A stretch of 64,000 nt of DNA from Aradus depressus (lineage: Eukaryota; Arthropoda; Insecta; Hemiptera; Aradidae). Position 1 is the stretch's first letter. Each line of letters opens with the position of its first letter. The stretch covers positions 22,927,027-22,991,026 of the forward strand of contig OY759221.1 in NCBI GenBank assembly GCA_963662175.1, in the 5' to 3' direction. Both the position numbers and the translations under genes were made by a program. Below the pieces are notes generated by a model. The model ran no database searches. It was not told the origin of the DNA and worked only from the letters and a program-made list of their open reading frames with translations. Below are positions 33,458 to 44,475 of this stretch, one piece after another.

Positions 33458-36083
33458 CTTTGGACAGAAATAAATAAGTTAGTTCACATTCGTGACTTTT
33501 TTTTTTTTTTAATTTTAGAAACTCAAAAAGCAATAGAAAAGCTTCATTAGGTATACATTAGAGCTGTTATTAAGCAAAGGTCTTTACAATGAAATCTGCT
33601 TCATCCAATGCCACCTCCAGTTCTACGCAACACCACAAATTTAAAAAAAGCTTAGTAGAGTTAAAGCTAATGTAAAGCCATTATGCAAATTTACTCAGTC
33701 AAATTTCATGAGACGCCCATTTTATTGTATGGTTCATCACTTTTCGCTCTTTAGCATTTCCATAATTCTTTGAATTATTGATTTCTTGAGAATTTGATGT
33801 CGCTTCCTGTAAGTCTTGTATTAAAGAGGTTGACTATCTTTTTCTATTCACAGAAAATATTCAATTCATTTTTTTTTATTGTTCTAATGTGTTCTTTGAG
33901 AAGTTTTCTTTCATTTAATTAGCCTTCGAAATTTCTGTTTGAACAATGATCTTGGTAGTGCGCCATAAACAGCCCAAATTTTTGAGCAATGAACAGTAAA
34001 TTGATATTTACTCAGAAGGATGCCAACTCTTATCTTCATCTTTACTCGACAACCATGTTAGGATATAGAGATGTATCAATAGTTTTAGTTGTAAACTTCC
34101 TTTGAGTTTTTACAGGTCTGTTTGAGCAATCAACAGTAAATTTATATTTACTCAGAAGGATGCCAACTCTTATCTTCCTCGTTACTCGACAACCACGGTA
34201 GGATATACAGATTTATCAATAGTTTTAGTTGTAAACTTCCTTTGAGTTTTTACAGGTCTTTCTGAGCAATCAACAGTAAAATTATATTTCCTTAGAAGGA
34301 TGCCAACTCTCATCTTCCTCGTTACTCGACAACCACGGTAGGATATACAGATTTATCAATAGTTTTAGTTGTAAACTTCCTTTGAGTTTTTACAGGTCTT
34401 TCTGAGCAATCAACAGTAAAATTATATTTACTCAGAAGGATGCCAACTCTTATCTTCCTCGTTACTCGACAACCACGGTAGGATATACAGATTTATCAAT
34501 AGTTTTTAATTGTGAACTTCCTTTGAGTTTTTACAGGTCTTTTTGAGCAATCAACAGTAAAATTATATTTACTCAGAAGGATGCCAACTCTTATCTTCTT
34601 CTTTATTCGACAACCACGGTAGCGTATACAGATTTATCAATGGTTTTAGTTGTGAACTTCCTTTGAGTTTTTACAGGTATTCAATAATATTGTCTTCTTG
34701 TAGAAAGGAACCATCTCTTTTACTCTCTCAAATGTTTCCTTGCTTTATTCTTTTTAAAAATGTAAATTTACTTTCAACGATTAATGAAATTGTAAGTTTA
34801 AGCCATTAAACTACACCATCTTCCCCAAATTTGGTAAGGATCTTTACTCCACTATGGATAAAGTGTTTTTTTTTTTCAAAGTCCTCTTTGATTTTGATTA
34901 CATTTTAGAAATTATAGAAAATTCAAATTCTTCAATGTTATATATTTTACTGTATTTTTTTGTCTTCACATATAATATCAGGAACCAATAGACATATGAA
35001 AAATACTGACTTTCAACACACTTAGCCAGTCACAATTCGTATGGATAATAAAAAACTGTTTTCTCCTTTCTGTGTGTAGATAAAAAGGAAATCACCTGTG
35101 GCCAAACGCATGAAAAATGAAAGCGAAGAAAATTGTCATGACCCTTAATATCCCAGGAAGCAGTTTTGGTCAATATATTTTAATACATGAGTTAATCTGT
35201 AGTTAGGTGAGAACAGAGAAAACCAAAAAAATGATATATGTTTCAGAAAATCAGATGTTAATATAAAAAATAAATAGCCTTGAATAAGATTAGCAAGCAT
35301 ATACACTTAAAGATACTAGAAACTAGAAGTTGTCTGTTATAGATCAGAAAATAATTCACAACAGAACAAAGAACATTAAATAAATTTAAAAAAATTCGTT
35401 ATTACTTCCCCAGCAATATGAAGTATAGAAGTTATGTAATCGGTTAGAAATTCGATGCGGAGTTTTCAATAGAATTTCATGTTTCTGATCTCCAGAATCC
35501 AAAAATGAAAAAAAACAAATTTCTGTCTGTGTGTGTGTATGAACACGATAACTCCCGATAGAATGGATATATCAACACGAAATTTTATATGTGTATCCAG
35601 AACCCTCTACGAACGACACCTATTGGTTTTCAGCCAAACGGGAGGATTTGGGTAGAGGCTTAACTCAAAAACTCTATCTGCCATTGTAATTAATGTATAA
35701 TTAAAGTCCTGTAAGGACGACACCTATTAATTTTTAGAGGAATCAGCCAAAGAATGGGGATCAGAGCTCCTCAAATATAACATAATTAATGTACCTAGCT
35801 CTCCTATTTTCGGGAAAAAACAATATAATTGTATTTATTTAGATAAACCCTAATGCAAAAGGTACACTATTTTAATCTACTTCTATTCAAATAAAATCAA
35901 CCCTTACAGTACAATAAACTATAATAATTATAATTATTTCATAAGAGTACTAAAAACCAAAATATTTTTGATAAAAGAAACTATAAATAAAATTGTCTAT
36001 AACTTAATAATTTCAAGTTCGATAGAATAGCACAATCAATTTAATTGGTGTAAACTGTATGTATATATGTATATAAAAAAATG

Positions 36084-36121
<38 letters not shown>

Positions 36122-36981
36122 CAGGGTGGCCCAGATAAGCGGGCCACAAGTGAAATAACTCCTAAACGGTAAGAGATATCAAAATTGTGCATAGAATTAA
36201 AGTTGTTATTAAATTCCAACTAACTTCATAATAAGAAAAACGTGCAACTTTAAACGTTTTTCTTCCGAGAACTACTTGACGTATCAAAAATCTGTTTGCA
36301 CAGTTCTTCCTTGTTTCTTTAGTACTTTAATAAAATGTAATGAAATTTAAGGGTCAAAAGGTAACCCCGCCCTTCGAAGGGCTGTTTGAGCCATTAAAAG
36401 GGTGATTTTTGTATTTTAGATGACGCCATACGATAACTCTCGGCGAGTGCTACAACTTTAGTCCTATGCACAATTTTGATATCTCTAACCGTTTAGGAGT
36501 GATTTCACTTGTGGCCCGCTTATCTGGGCCACCCTGTATATATATAATATATAATTGCCGATATTATGAACACAAAAAATTTAGTATGAGGATTCGGAAG
36601 CGACGATGTAAGTAAAATATTGAGTTTTACCCCAACCGGTCGAAGGGTTTGGAGGGAGAGCAAAAACGTAATTGATTAATTCGTGCTGGGGAAGTACATA
36701 TTCAGTGATTCATCGATGACTTTTTTAAATATTGTCTATTTCACAAGGAATGTATACATAAACAACTGACATGCCGAAACATACAGTTATAGATTTTTGG
36801 TGGGATAGACAATATTTCAAAAACTAAGTTTGTTTAATTTATTTCTTGTACATTTCTACAATATTATTCTATCATTTCTCAACTTAGAACAATCACATTG
36901 ATAAGATATAAAACTTGTCTACTACTTACTGTATGCTGAAGAAAGAACGGCACCAATTATGATAGCTGGTAACAACGCCAT
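32061..36981 (-). CDS. Gene B: four-cysteine secreted protein with Q-C repeats (482 aa)
   Basis: Family not recognised. Exons 36981-36930 and 33457-32061 join through a 3.5-kb phase-1 intron (donor A|GTAAGT, acceptor AAAG|GTACACC). Residues 1-17 are a signal peptide (MALLPAIIIGAVLSSA), so the protein should enter the secretory pathway. Residues ~30-150 form the domain shared with gene A: cysteines 46, 77, 115 and 143, with FARSKDFQSCL, KECVELAFQTL, FFHQCI and TQQCVIGALGG. A Ser/Thr/Pro-rich linker (about 155-235) follows and ends at KTKR, a furin-like site. The rest holds six copies of hydrophobic-[QK]-Q-C, several followed by VPILK or FPILN (LQQC, FQQC, IKQC, IQQC, MQQC, IQQC), plus a second furin-like RDKR. 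This suggests a secreted precursor cut into smaller pieces, or a multimer linked through single cysteines. Function unknown. Confidence 0.75.
33458..33984. other. Gene B intron, proximal part
   Basis: AT-rich intron sequence directly upstream of exon 2, containing the polypyrimidine/acceptor region. Nothing else recognised. Confidence 0.5.
33985..34680. repeat. 140-bp minisatellite, five units
   Basis: The word TGCCAACTCT recurs at 34021, 34161, 34301, 34441 and 34582, a period of 140 bp. Units share GAGCAATCAACAGTAAA, ACTCGACAACCACGGTAGG and CTTCCTTTGAGTTTTTACAG and differ by few bases. It lies wholly inside the gene B intron. It is unrelated in sequence to REP140 despite the similar period. 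Confidence 0.93.
34681..35402. other. Gene B intron, no feature seen
   Basis: AT-rich intron DNA, no reading frame or repeat recognised. Confidence 0.5.
35403..35775. repeat. REP140 copy in gene B intron
   Basis: Starts ACTTCCCCAGCAATATGAAG, passes through TTCTGTCTGTGTGTGTG and continues with units bearing ACACCTATTAATTTTTAGAG. Confidence 0.65.
36122..36536. mobile_element. MITE with very long terminal inverted repeats
   Basis: CAGGGTGGCCCAGATAAGCG at the left and its complement at the right, with TA target on both sides. The arms pair for about 75 bp or more, including TCAAAATTGTGCATAG. 415 bp, non-coding. The TA target points to Tc1/mariner. It lies in the gene B intron within TA microsatellite DNA. 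Confidence 0.9.
36550..36720 (-). repeat. REP140 terminal fragment
   Basis: ATTGCCGATATTATGAACAC unit followed by ACGTAATTGATTAATTCGTG and CTGGGGAAGTACAT. A TATTTCACAA MITE scrap follows at 36725-36835. Confidence 0.6.
36930..36981 (-). CDS. Gene B exon 1 (signal peptide)
   Basis: 52 bp: 17 codons plus one base, donor A|GTAAGT. The length and phase are identical to exon 1 of gene A, and the start resembles it (ATGG..TTGTTR). Confidence 0.75.
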
Positions 36982-37222
36982 GATACAGCCACTGTTTGTT
37001 ATCTGTAACATACATTAATATGTATAATATAAATAATTTATTCAACTAATTCATATATAATACATTATCATAGCATCACTTCTCCCATTTATTTTTTGCC
37101 TTCTCAAAAATAGCAATTATGATCTCGAAGCACTGCCACACTTGTGTTCTCTAGGTTAACTATTCATTCCGTCAATCAGAATCTTCTTATTATAGAATAT
37201 ATTTATTGAGTCGATCTATATA

Positions 37223-37639
37223 CAGGGGCGTAGCCAGGATTTTGAACTCGGACTTGTAGAAGCTCCCCCTGAGGTAACCACTGACTGCATTTGCTGCTGC
37301 TGCGCTCTGCATTTTTACTGCGCATGTAAAATCAGCTTTAAGAGTATAAAGTATAACATAAATGACGATTATGGGCGAGGAAATGAAATGATCGAATTCA
37401 TATATATTTAAATAAATGTAATATGACTTGTTTTGTACATGTACATTTATGTAACAGCTGAATGCTGATTTAGGAATCAGACGCACGGGAAATTTGAAGA
37501 TCCTATTGGTAACTTGCAAGCAATCCATTTTTAATAAAAACTATTTTTTTAGTTTATTTAATTTTTATCTTGTTTTTTGGTTCTGACCATGAGGGGGGGG
37601 GCGTGCCCCCCTCCCCCCCCACCTATGGCTACGTCCCTG
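37223..37639. mobile_element. hAT-like MITE, short copy
   Basis: Ends CAGGGGCGTAGCCAGG and GGCTACGTCCCTG. Flanks TCTATATA and GATATATA are a diverged 8-bp duplication. Shares GGATTGCTTGCAAGTTAC with 6016-6593. Right interior is poly(G)/poly(C). Confidence 0.75.
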
Positions 37640-37756
37640 GATATATATTTAAACATCTAGTAACAACTGACTAGAGTTAGAAAATACTAATATAGTCGAC
37701 TCAATAAATATGTTCTATAAAAGGAAGATTCTGATTAACAAAATAAATATTTGAGG

Positions 37757-38060
37757 GAGGGCGCTGATAACTCAGTGGTAGCATGCTTGTCTACTGAACT
37801 CAAGATCGTGGGTTCGAAACCCGTCCTTTTATTTGGGAAGTGATAAAACGTTGAGCACGCCGTACTTCGGATGGGATGTTAAATGGTGGTCCTGAAGCTG
37901 TACTATGTCAGGTACTCGTTAAAGACGCCTACCCTAGGTGAATAAACCTAGATAGGCAAAATTTAGGACTCGCATAGTAGAGTCGGGCTCATGTCCACCA
38001 GAGCTACAAAAGAGCGCTCTGGCAGTGGAAGATATAACCTCTTAGTTATTACAGACACAG
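37757..38060 (+). mobile_element. tRNA-derived SINE, degenerate
   Basis: GGGCGCTGATAACTCAGTGG head, GGTTCGAAACC B box, and the body to GATATAACCTCTTAGTTA. The tail is missing. Confidence 0.85.
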
Positions 38061-38379
38061 ATGATAGGAGTGCTTTCCGAATCGTTTGTAATTGCTATTT
38101 TTTTTAAAAGCAAAAAATAAATGGGAAGAGTGATACTATGATAATTAATTATTGACTTTTACTCAATTAGCAATAAGTTTTACAATATCCTGCGTATTTA
38201 ATTAAGCAAAATCTTATTGAGTTTTTGAAGTAGCCAATATAAACTATCTTATTTCTCAGTCCTTAGACATGCCATCAAATGCGAACTCGGTTTGAGGTTA
38301 ATTGGACTTCTAAGCTAGCAAATTAATTAATTTTGCTTCCAAATTGCATAAGCCAGGTACGCCAACTGTACGTCAAGAC

Positions 38380-39361
38380 TAGGGTTGATTCTATATTGTC
38401 GATATCGATATGATATCGATAAAATGCTACCGATTTCGTTATTTTTTATCCGATAATGTTCTTTCGATATTTTATCGATATCGATACTCCAGTCATGATA
38501 TCAAATCGAATATCGAATGAAAAGTCTGATACCAATGTCTAGACTAGCTGTGGCTACAATATTGGACCCTCGTTTTAAAGCTTTACATTTCAAAGACTAA
38601 CAAAATGTGGCAAAAGCCCAAACAAAAATTACATCTTTACTGATCAATGATCCGCAAACTGACTCATCTTCGGACGTTAAGTCACTCAATAATGACGATT
38701 CCTTCGATTTCTGGGCACAGCACAAACGTCTAGCTCATGGACAGAGTACGAGGAAACAAAAAGACTCCTCAAACACTATACGCGATGAATTGTCCATCTA
38801 TTTAAATAATTGTGTGACCCCTTAGAACACTAACCCTCTAGAAACTTGGTAGGACATGAAGAACGTGTTCCCAGGACTGTATAGAGTAGCCAGGACTTAC
38901 TTGGTCAACATGGCTACCTCTGTTCCTTGCGAAAGGTTATTCTCCAAAGCAGGTGGTACAATAAGAGAGGCAAGAAATAGACTTTCAGGAAAGTTGCTTG
39001 AAAAGTTGCTAGTTTTGCAAAGTGCTGAGGAGAGCGAGTGGAATACAGCAGTAATTTCTGAAAAAATTTTAAATAATTTTCTTTCTTTAAATATTTTTTT
39101 TATTTACGTAGGTACCTAATGTAATACTTTTTTAAAACGTAAGTTACCTACGTAACTAATAATATATATTTTTTTAACTTGACGGAATTCTAATTAAACC
39201 TTCTTTCTATGGATTCTTAATTGACACTTTAGATATCGAATGTTATCGATATCACCTAATATCGATAAAGTTGTCCGATATTTTTATCGTTATCGATACC
39301 TTCTTTCGATATGGATTTATTGGTATCATATCGATAACGAGTTTATATCGAATAAACCCTA
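38380..39361 (+). mobile_element. hAT (ZBED-type) element with perfect 8-bp target duplication
   Basis: 982 bp between GTCAAGAC at 38372-38379 and GTCAAGAC at 39362-39369. Termini TAGGGTTGATTC and GAATAAACCCTA are inverted repeats. About 100 bp at each end is packed with ATCGAT/TATCGA words in both orientations, likely transposase-binding repeats. The interior holds the transposase C terminus only. Confidence 0.92.
38537..39119 (+). pseudogene. hAT transposase C-terminal remnant
   Basis: One frame reads LAVATILDPRFKALHFKD, a stop, then INDPQTDSSSD to YLNNCVTP, a stop, NPLETW, a stop, then FPGLYRVARTYLVNMATSVP, CERLFSKAG and RNRLSGKLLEKLL. The ATSVP.ERLFS.AG...RNRLS landmark is the hAT dimerisation domain of the ZBED/AC-like lineage. 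Three in-frame stops and a missing N-terminal half make it inactive. Confidence 0.88.
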
Positions 39362-39450
39362 GTCAAGACCAACTGCTATCTGGCTCTATCTAGCATAAAT
39401 TAATATTTTTGAAAAACAAATTACATGTTTTAGCTTTATATGTCTTATTG

Positions 39451-39799
39451 GTTAGGTTAGGTTTTACGACTCATGCCCGGGCTTTAACTACGAGGTCATA
39501 TCGCCTACTACCACAGTGCTCTTTCGTCACTCTGGAGGACATGAGCCCGACTCTACTGTGGGAGTCCTAAATTTTGCCTACCCTAAATTTTCATTCATCT
39601 AGGGTAGGGGTCTTTAACGAGTACCTGACTGACATTGTACAGGCTCGGGACCATCGCTTAACGTCCCATCCGAAGGACGGCGTGCTTAAGTTTATTTTAC
39701 CTCCCAGATAAAATAAACTAAGGGCCTCGGTCGGGTTACGAACCCACACACTTGAGCTCAGAAGTAAAGCACGCATACCACTGAGCGACCGGCGCCCTC
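39451..39799 (-). mobile_element. tRNA-derived SINE with 14-bp target duplication
   Basis: Full-length minus copy starting GTTAGGTTAGGTTTTACGAC. TATATGTCTTATTG occurs at 39437-39450 and 39800-39813. Confidence 0.92.
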
Positions 39800-39915
39800 T
39801 ATATGTCTTATTGGTACAATTGTACAGGAATTTTCTTTATTTAGTATAAAATTTCATTATTTATTTTTGCTGTTTATAACCCTCTCCCCTGACAGACTGC
39901 CTTGGCCATTAACTA
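39800..39915 (+). repeat. Repeat E, inverted partner at 42030-42146
   Basis: GTACAATTGTACAGGAATTT and ACCCTCTCCCCTGACAGACT recur in reverse complement at 42030-42146 with few changes. The SINE at 39451-39799 inserted at its edge. Confidence 0.8.
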
Positions 39916-40075
39916 GTACCTGACATCATACAGGCTCGAGACAATCGCTGCCCATCTTACCCTTGTTCAAGTTTTTTTCACCTCGCAGGTAAAAATACCG
40001 AAGGGCCTCGGTCGGGGTTCGAAACCGCGATCAGTAGGCTAGTACGCTACCTCTGATCGTCTGTCGCCCTCAGGT
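39912..40075 (-). mobile_element. tRNA-derived SINE, 3' truncated
   Basis: Minus-strand head half: TAGTACCTGACATCATACAG to the CGGGGTTCGAAACCGCG B box and a diverged A-box region. Confidence 0.75.
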
Positions 40076-40564
40076 GAGTAAAGTGATTGGCTTCCTGTTC
40101 AAAAACTTGAACGAGAAATTTTGAACAAAAAGATGATCAGTTTTCCAACCTTATAATAACTATAATTATAAAAATATTTATATATATATATTACTTGTGG
40201 TGTTGTTGATTTCTTGTTGGGAGTAAAAGGCAGCTATTCCACCACGACGCTTCGACGAAAATAAAGACTAACTGGGTTTCTAATGAAGTTATAAGTCCAA
40301 GGAATGGATTCTATCTAATCAACGAATAATAATTAGAAAATAGTTATCTATTCATTTTTTAGAATTAAGTATTTCCTCCTGTAAATAAGAACAATGCCTG
40401 GACATGGTTATCTGTTGTTCCTGATAAATGACATGAATTCTCGTAAATTATCTATTTTCTTAATGTAATTCGCAGACATGAGAAAAAAGTCAACAGTGTA
40501 TGCAAAGCATGCTTTATGCCTCTATCTATGCTTAACAGAAGTAACCAGTCAAAAAACATTTTTT

Positions 40565-40965
40565 TTACTTCTCAGCTACACGAAGTAATCGATCAAAAAT
40601 TCGAGTTTTCTACGGAATTTCTTTTTTTCTGATCTTCTTCCCCAGAACGAATTATTCAATTAACTATTCGCTAACTCCCCAAAACTAGTCATTTCATGTC
40701 GATACATTCATTATATCGGCAGTTAGTGGTTTTTTTGAGTTAAGCCCCCTCTGACGGCCCTTTTCCCTTCTGCCGATTCCGCTGAACATTGATCATTGTC
40801 GCCCTTATGGGGTATTGGATTCACATTGTCGATACATTTATTAGAACGGCAGTTATTAGAGTTTTTGAGTTAAACCTCCCCTAATCCTCTTCATCTTGGG
40901 TCGATTTGGCTGAAAAACAACAATTGCCTTCCTAAGAGGGTACTGAATTCACATATAAAATTTCT
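40565..40965. repeat. REP140 copy
   Basis: ACTTCTCAGCTACACGAAGT end, CTTCCCCAGAACGAATTATT second terminus, then three tandem units with GGCAGTTATTAGAGTTTTTG. Confidence 0.7.
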
Positions 40966-41109
40966 TCATTAAGACTTAACTGTACAGGAGGGACAGGGAA
41001 AAACCCCGTGGGGGCTAAAAAAAAAAAGGTACTGTTTGGATACTAAACTGGTTGAACTTCCATTTAGTATTTGTTATGTCGTGGCTGAAGATGGTAGCAA
41101 TACAGAAAG

Positions 41110-41382
41110 TTAAGTTAGGTTTTATGACCCATGCCCGGGCTTTACTACGAGGTCATATCGCCTACTACCAGAGCGCTCTTTCGTCACTCTGGTGGAGATG
41201 AGCCCGACTCTACTGCGGGAGTCCTACATTTTGCCTACCCTAAATTTTTATTCACCTAGGGTAGGAGTCTTTAACGAGTAGCTGACATCGTACAGGCTCG
41301 GGACCATCGCTTAACGTCCCATCCGAAGGACGGCGTGCTTAAGTTTATTTTACCTTCCAGATAAAATAAACTAAGGGCCCCA
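41110..41382 (-). mobile_element. tRNA-derived SINE lacking the tRNA head
   Basis: Minus copy from TTAAGTTAGGTTTTATGACC to AGATAAAATAAACTAAGGGC. It ends just before the B box. Followed by a TATTTCACAA MITE scrap at 41395-41440. Confidence 0.85.
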
Positions 41383-41440
41383 TATTATATATATTTTGTG
41401 AAATGGACAATATTTTTTTTTTAAACAAGTTTTTCAATTT

Positions 41441-42029
41441 TTTTTTACTTCAGGTAATATAAAATTTATATTTTATCACTCATGAAATATGAGAGGTGTA
41501 TAAATTAGATACGAAACCCCGTTCATATCTTGCAACAGGCTTGTCACAGAAACTCGAAAGACAACTCATCCGAATGAATGTTTGTCTCCTTCAAAGCAGC
41601 TTCGTTTACTATTTTTGTTCAAAAGTGGCAGTTTTTCATAAAGTGGAAACAAAAACATTATATTTTATTCATAAAACTCGAACTCCTGATTCTTATGACA
41701 CAACAGCTTGCCTAGCTGAACATCTATATCAAATTTGAGCTTTTAATAATTTTTTCGCTTTATTTCTACTTATATTCTTATGGTATTTAATGTTACAAAT
41801 ATATACTGAATCCCAATCTGAATCTTTGTTACATCATGTATATTTTTTTTTACTCCTTCCTACCTTTCTAAAATGAATATTTTTCGCTTTTTCATTGTTG
41901 AGATTGGTTATTATATATTATATATGCATTTTATGCTGTTATGTATTGTTGACAATACATTGTTATGAATGAATATATACTTTATTTACATATCTAATAA
42001 CAAAACATTCTAATATCGATTATACAATA
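41441..42029. other. No accepted gene
   Basis: An 80-codon plus-strand frame at 41496-41738 has no recognisable motif, signal peptide or splice context and is left unannotated. The rest is AT-rich. Confidence 0.4.
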
Positions 42030-42146
42030 CTGACAATGGCCAAGACAGTCTGTCAGGGGAGAGGGTTATAAACAGCAAAAATAAATAATGAATGTTTACA
42101 CTAAATAAAGAAAATTCCTGTACAATTGTACCAATAAGACATATAA
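42030..42146 (-). repeat. Repeat E, inverted copy
   Basis: Reverse complement of 39800-39915. It also extends to about 41945 with TTTATTTACATATCTAATAA-type sequence not present in the other copy. Confidence 0.8.
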
Positions 42147-42162
42147 AAATAAAATAGAGGGG

Positions 42163-42470
42163 TATGCGTGCTTGTCTTCTGAGCTCAAGATTGTGGGTTC
42201 GAAACCCGACCGAGGCCCTTAGTTTATTTTATCTGGGAGGTAAAATAAACTTAAGCACGCCGTCCTTCGGATGGAACGCTAGTTATGGTCCCGAGCCTGT
42301 ACGATGTCAGGTACTCGTTAAAGACCCCTACCCTAGGTGAATAAAAATTTAGGATTTCCACAGTAGAGTCGGCCTCATGTCCACCAGAGTGCCGAAAGAG
42401 CGCTCTGGTAGTTGGCGATATGACCTCGTAGTTAAAGCCCGGGCATGAGTCATAAAACCTAACCTACAAA
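42163..42470 (+). mobile_element. tRNA-derived SINE
   Basis: Plus copy starting inside the A box (GGTATGCGTGCTTG), B box GGTTCGAAACC, ending GAGTCATAAAACCTAACC. Confidence 0.9.
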
Positions 42471-43106
42471 GAAAATAAAGGAAGTAAAAAGAAAAATAAT
42501 AATAATAATGAGACAGATAGGCAGAAAAAAACAATAACAATTGAAACAAAATGAAACAATAAACCATAGCTGCTGTAATAAGAAAAACAAAGAACAATCG
42601 CGATGTAACTGTAAAGGTTTTAAAAAATATATATATTATTTAATAATTAAACTGTTCAACAAGAAATTTCCAGTATTTGGTAGCATCCCGATTGTTATTG
42701 CTGTACATATCAGGAAGATATAGTTGGTTAGTCTCTGACTTCCAACTATGTTGTGTTGCTTATCAACAAGGGATACCTCCATTGTCAGCAATCAGAATGC
42801 ACCATTATGCTGCGCATCTTCACATTTAATTACGATATAAAACCACATGAGGATGGCACTTATTAATTTTCCGCGGTACAATCGAAGGAGGGGTCAGAGA
42901 AGGGGGCTCATATGGGTATGAAAGTAAAATATGTATTGAAGTGTAGATCAAAGGGTCGATTGACTTTCACGGGAAAGCGAAAACGTAATCTATTACATCG
43001 TGCTGAGAAAGTACATAATCTATGATTCACAGTCGACATTTTTTTTCAAATATTATGTTAAGAGCAAAGCTCTGTTGTATATATCCGATTACATAAAACA
43101 CTTTTG
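42471..43106. other. No gene; REP140 fragment near 42840-43025
   Basis: AT-rich sequence, then a REP140 piece with GGATGGCACTTATTAATTTT and CGTGCTGAGAAAGTACAT. Confidence 0.5.
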
Positions 43107-43873
43107 TTTATCGCTGATTCTCAAAAAAACTCGAAATTTATGTCTTTGATGATTCTTGCTAAACGGAATCGTATGTTATCATGAAGTTAATTTTTTTTAC
43201 GAAACTACCTCACTAGGCGTACCAAATTGTGAAACACATTTATCTCTTTTATCATAAATAAAAATGTAGGTTTAAGTAGATACCCTAAAAATCATTCCCT
43301 CATTGTGTCCCAACCGACAAATTCGAATAGATTCAAGCATCTAATTCGAGAAGTTTCTTAAAAACTATCTATCTTATTACTTATTCATATAGAATAGTAC
43401 TGGCTGTATATAAATGTGTATATACTTCAAAAAGGGCAAACGGAAAAATCACAATATATATTTTTTAATTTGTCCTTAAAAAACGAGTCATTCCCTCACA
43501 GATTTGTAACAGTAGAATTGGAGCATAATCTTAAATTATAATGAACGCAGCCTTACTGTTTTCAGAAGTTGGCAATATTGACTTTTAAAAAATATGGCAG
43601 ACCGGAGTGTGAGTGATGTTAAAGCTATTTTAAAGGAAAACTTTTTCAAATTTACATTTTGTGTGAGGAAATGTTGTAAAAAAGTAAGCGCTTATTTATA
43701 TACTTTTTATGATATATTTGTTTGTGATATATTTCTAGGAGTAATAATGTATCGTAAAATCGTCTGAAAAAGATTACTATTATGTTTTATACTGTTGCTC
43801 AATAATGTTTCATGTCGTCATTCCCTCATCGTCATTCCCTCACCTACAATTGTATATTTTATTTGAGAATCAG
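43107..43873. mobile_element. Candidate TIR element (GCTGATTCTCAA ends)
   Basis: CGCTGATTCTCAAAAAAAC at the left and TTTATTTGAGAATCAGCC at the right are inverted repeats flanked by TTAT on both sides. The interior repeats GTCATTCCCTCA about five times in both orientations. No transposase frame. Confidence 0.5.
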
Positions 43874-44359
43874 CCTTATATGCATCGCTCAAGTGTGAAA
43901 ACCATAAATCCTTGTATCAGATCCATGAAACCAAATTTCAGAGTTTTATACAACTAGTTTCATGGAAACAGTCGTTCTAGCATGAAAGCTGCCTGACTTA
44001 CCTGTTTTCTGATGCCTGATGATTGTATATGAATTTCTTAGATTATTTTTCATACTTATATACGAATAAATTATTAATCTAGTTTATTACTTTGTTACTA
44101 AAGTACTTAAGCAACGGCTATTGATATCTATTTAAACTTGTTTTAGGTCATCAACCTGGAACAATGCATTTCTTGCATGGAAAGGTAAGTTATCAGCTGG
44201 TGATAAAAAAAAAATGGACTTCTCGGTGAAGTAAATTGGAGATATCGTTAACATTGGAAGTAATGACTTTTTAGAATTTAATCAATTATTACATATATTA
44301 TTTATATATAATATATAAATAATCGGGTTATTGTAAGGTTTTGTTTGTTTTCTGCTGCG
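43874..44359. other. No gene seen
   Basis: AT-rich unassigned sequence. Confidence 0.45.
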
Positions 44360-44475
44360 GTAGGCAAAATGTACAACTCCCACAGTACTGTCAAGCACAT
44401 GTCCCGAATGCCGAAAAAGCGCTCTGTTAGTAGGCGATATGACTTTGTATTTATAGCCCGGGCATGAGTCATTGT
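44360..44475 (+). mobile_element. tRNA-derived SINE 3' fragment
   Basis: GGTAGGCAAAATGTACAACT to CGGGCATGAGTCATTG. The tail CCTAA is absent. Confidence 0.75.

Noticed and set aside
41496..41738. 80-codon plus-strand open frame
   Set aside because: No motif, no signal peptide, no splice context; lies among repeats.
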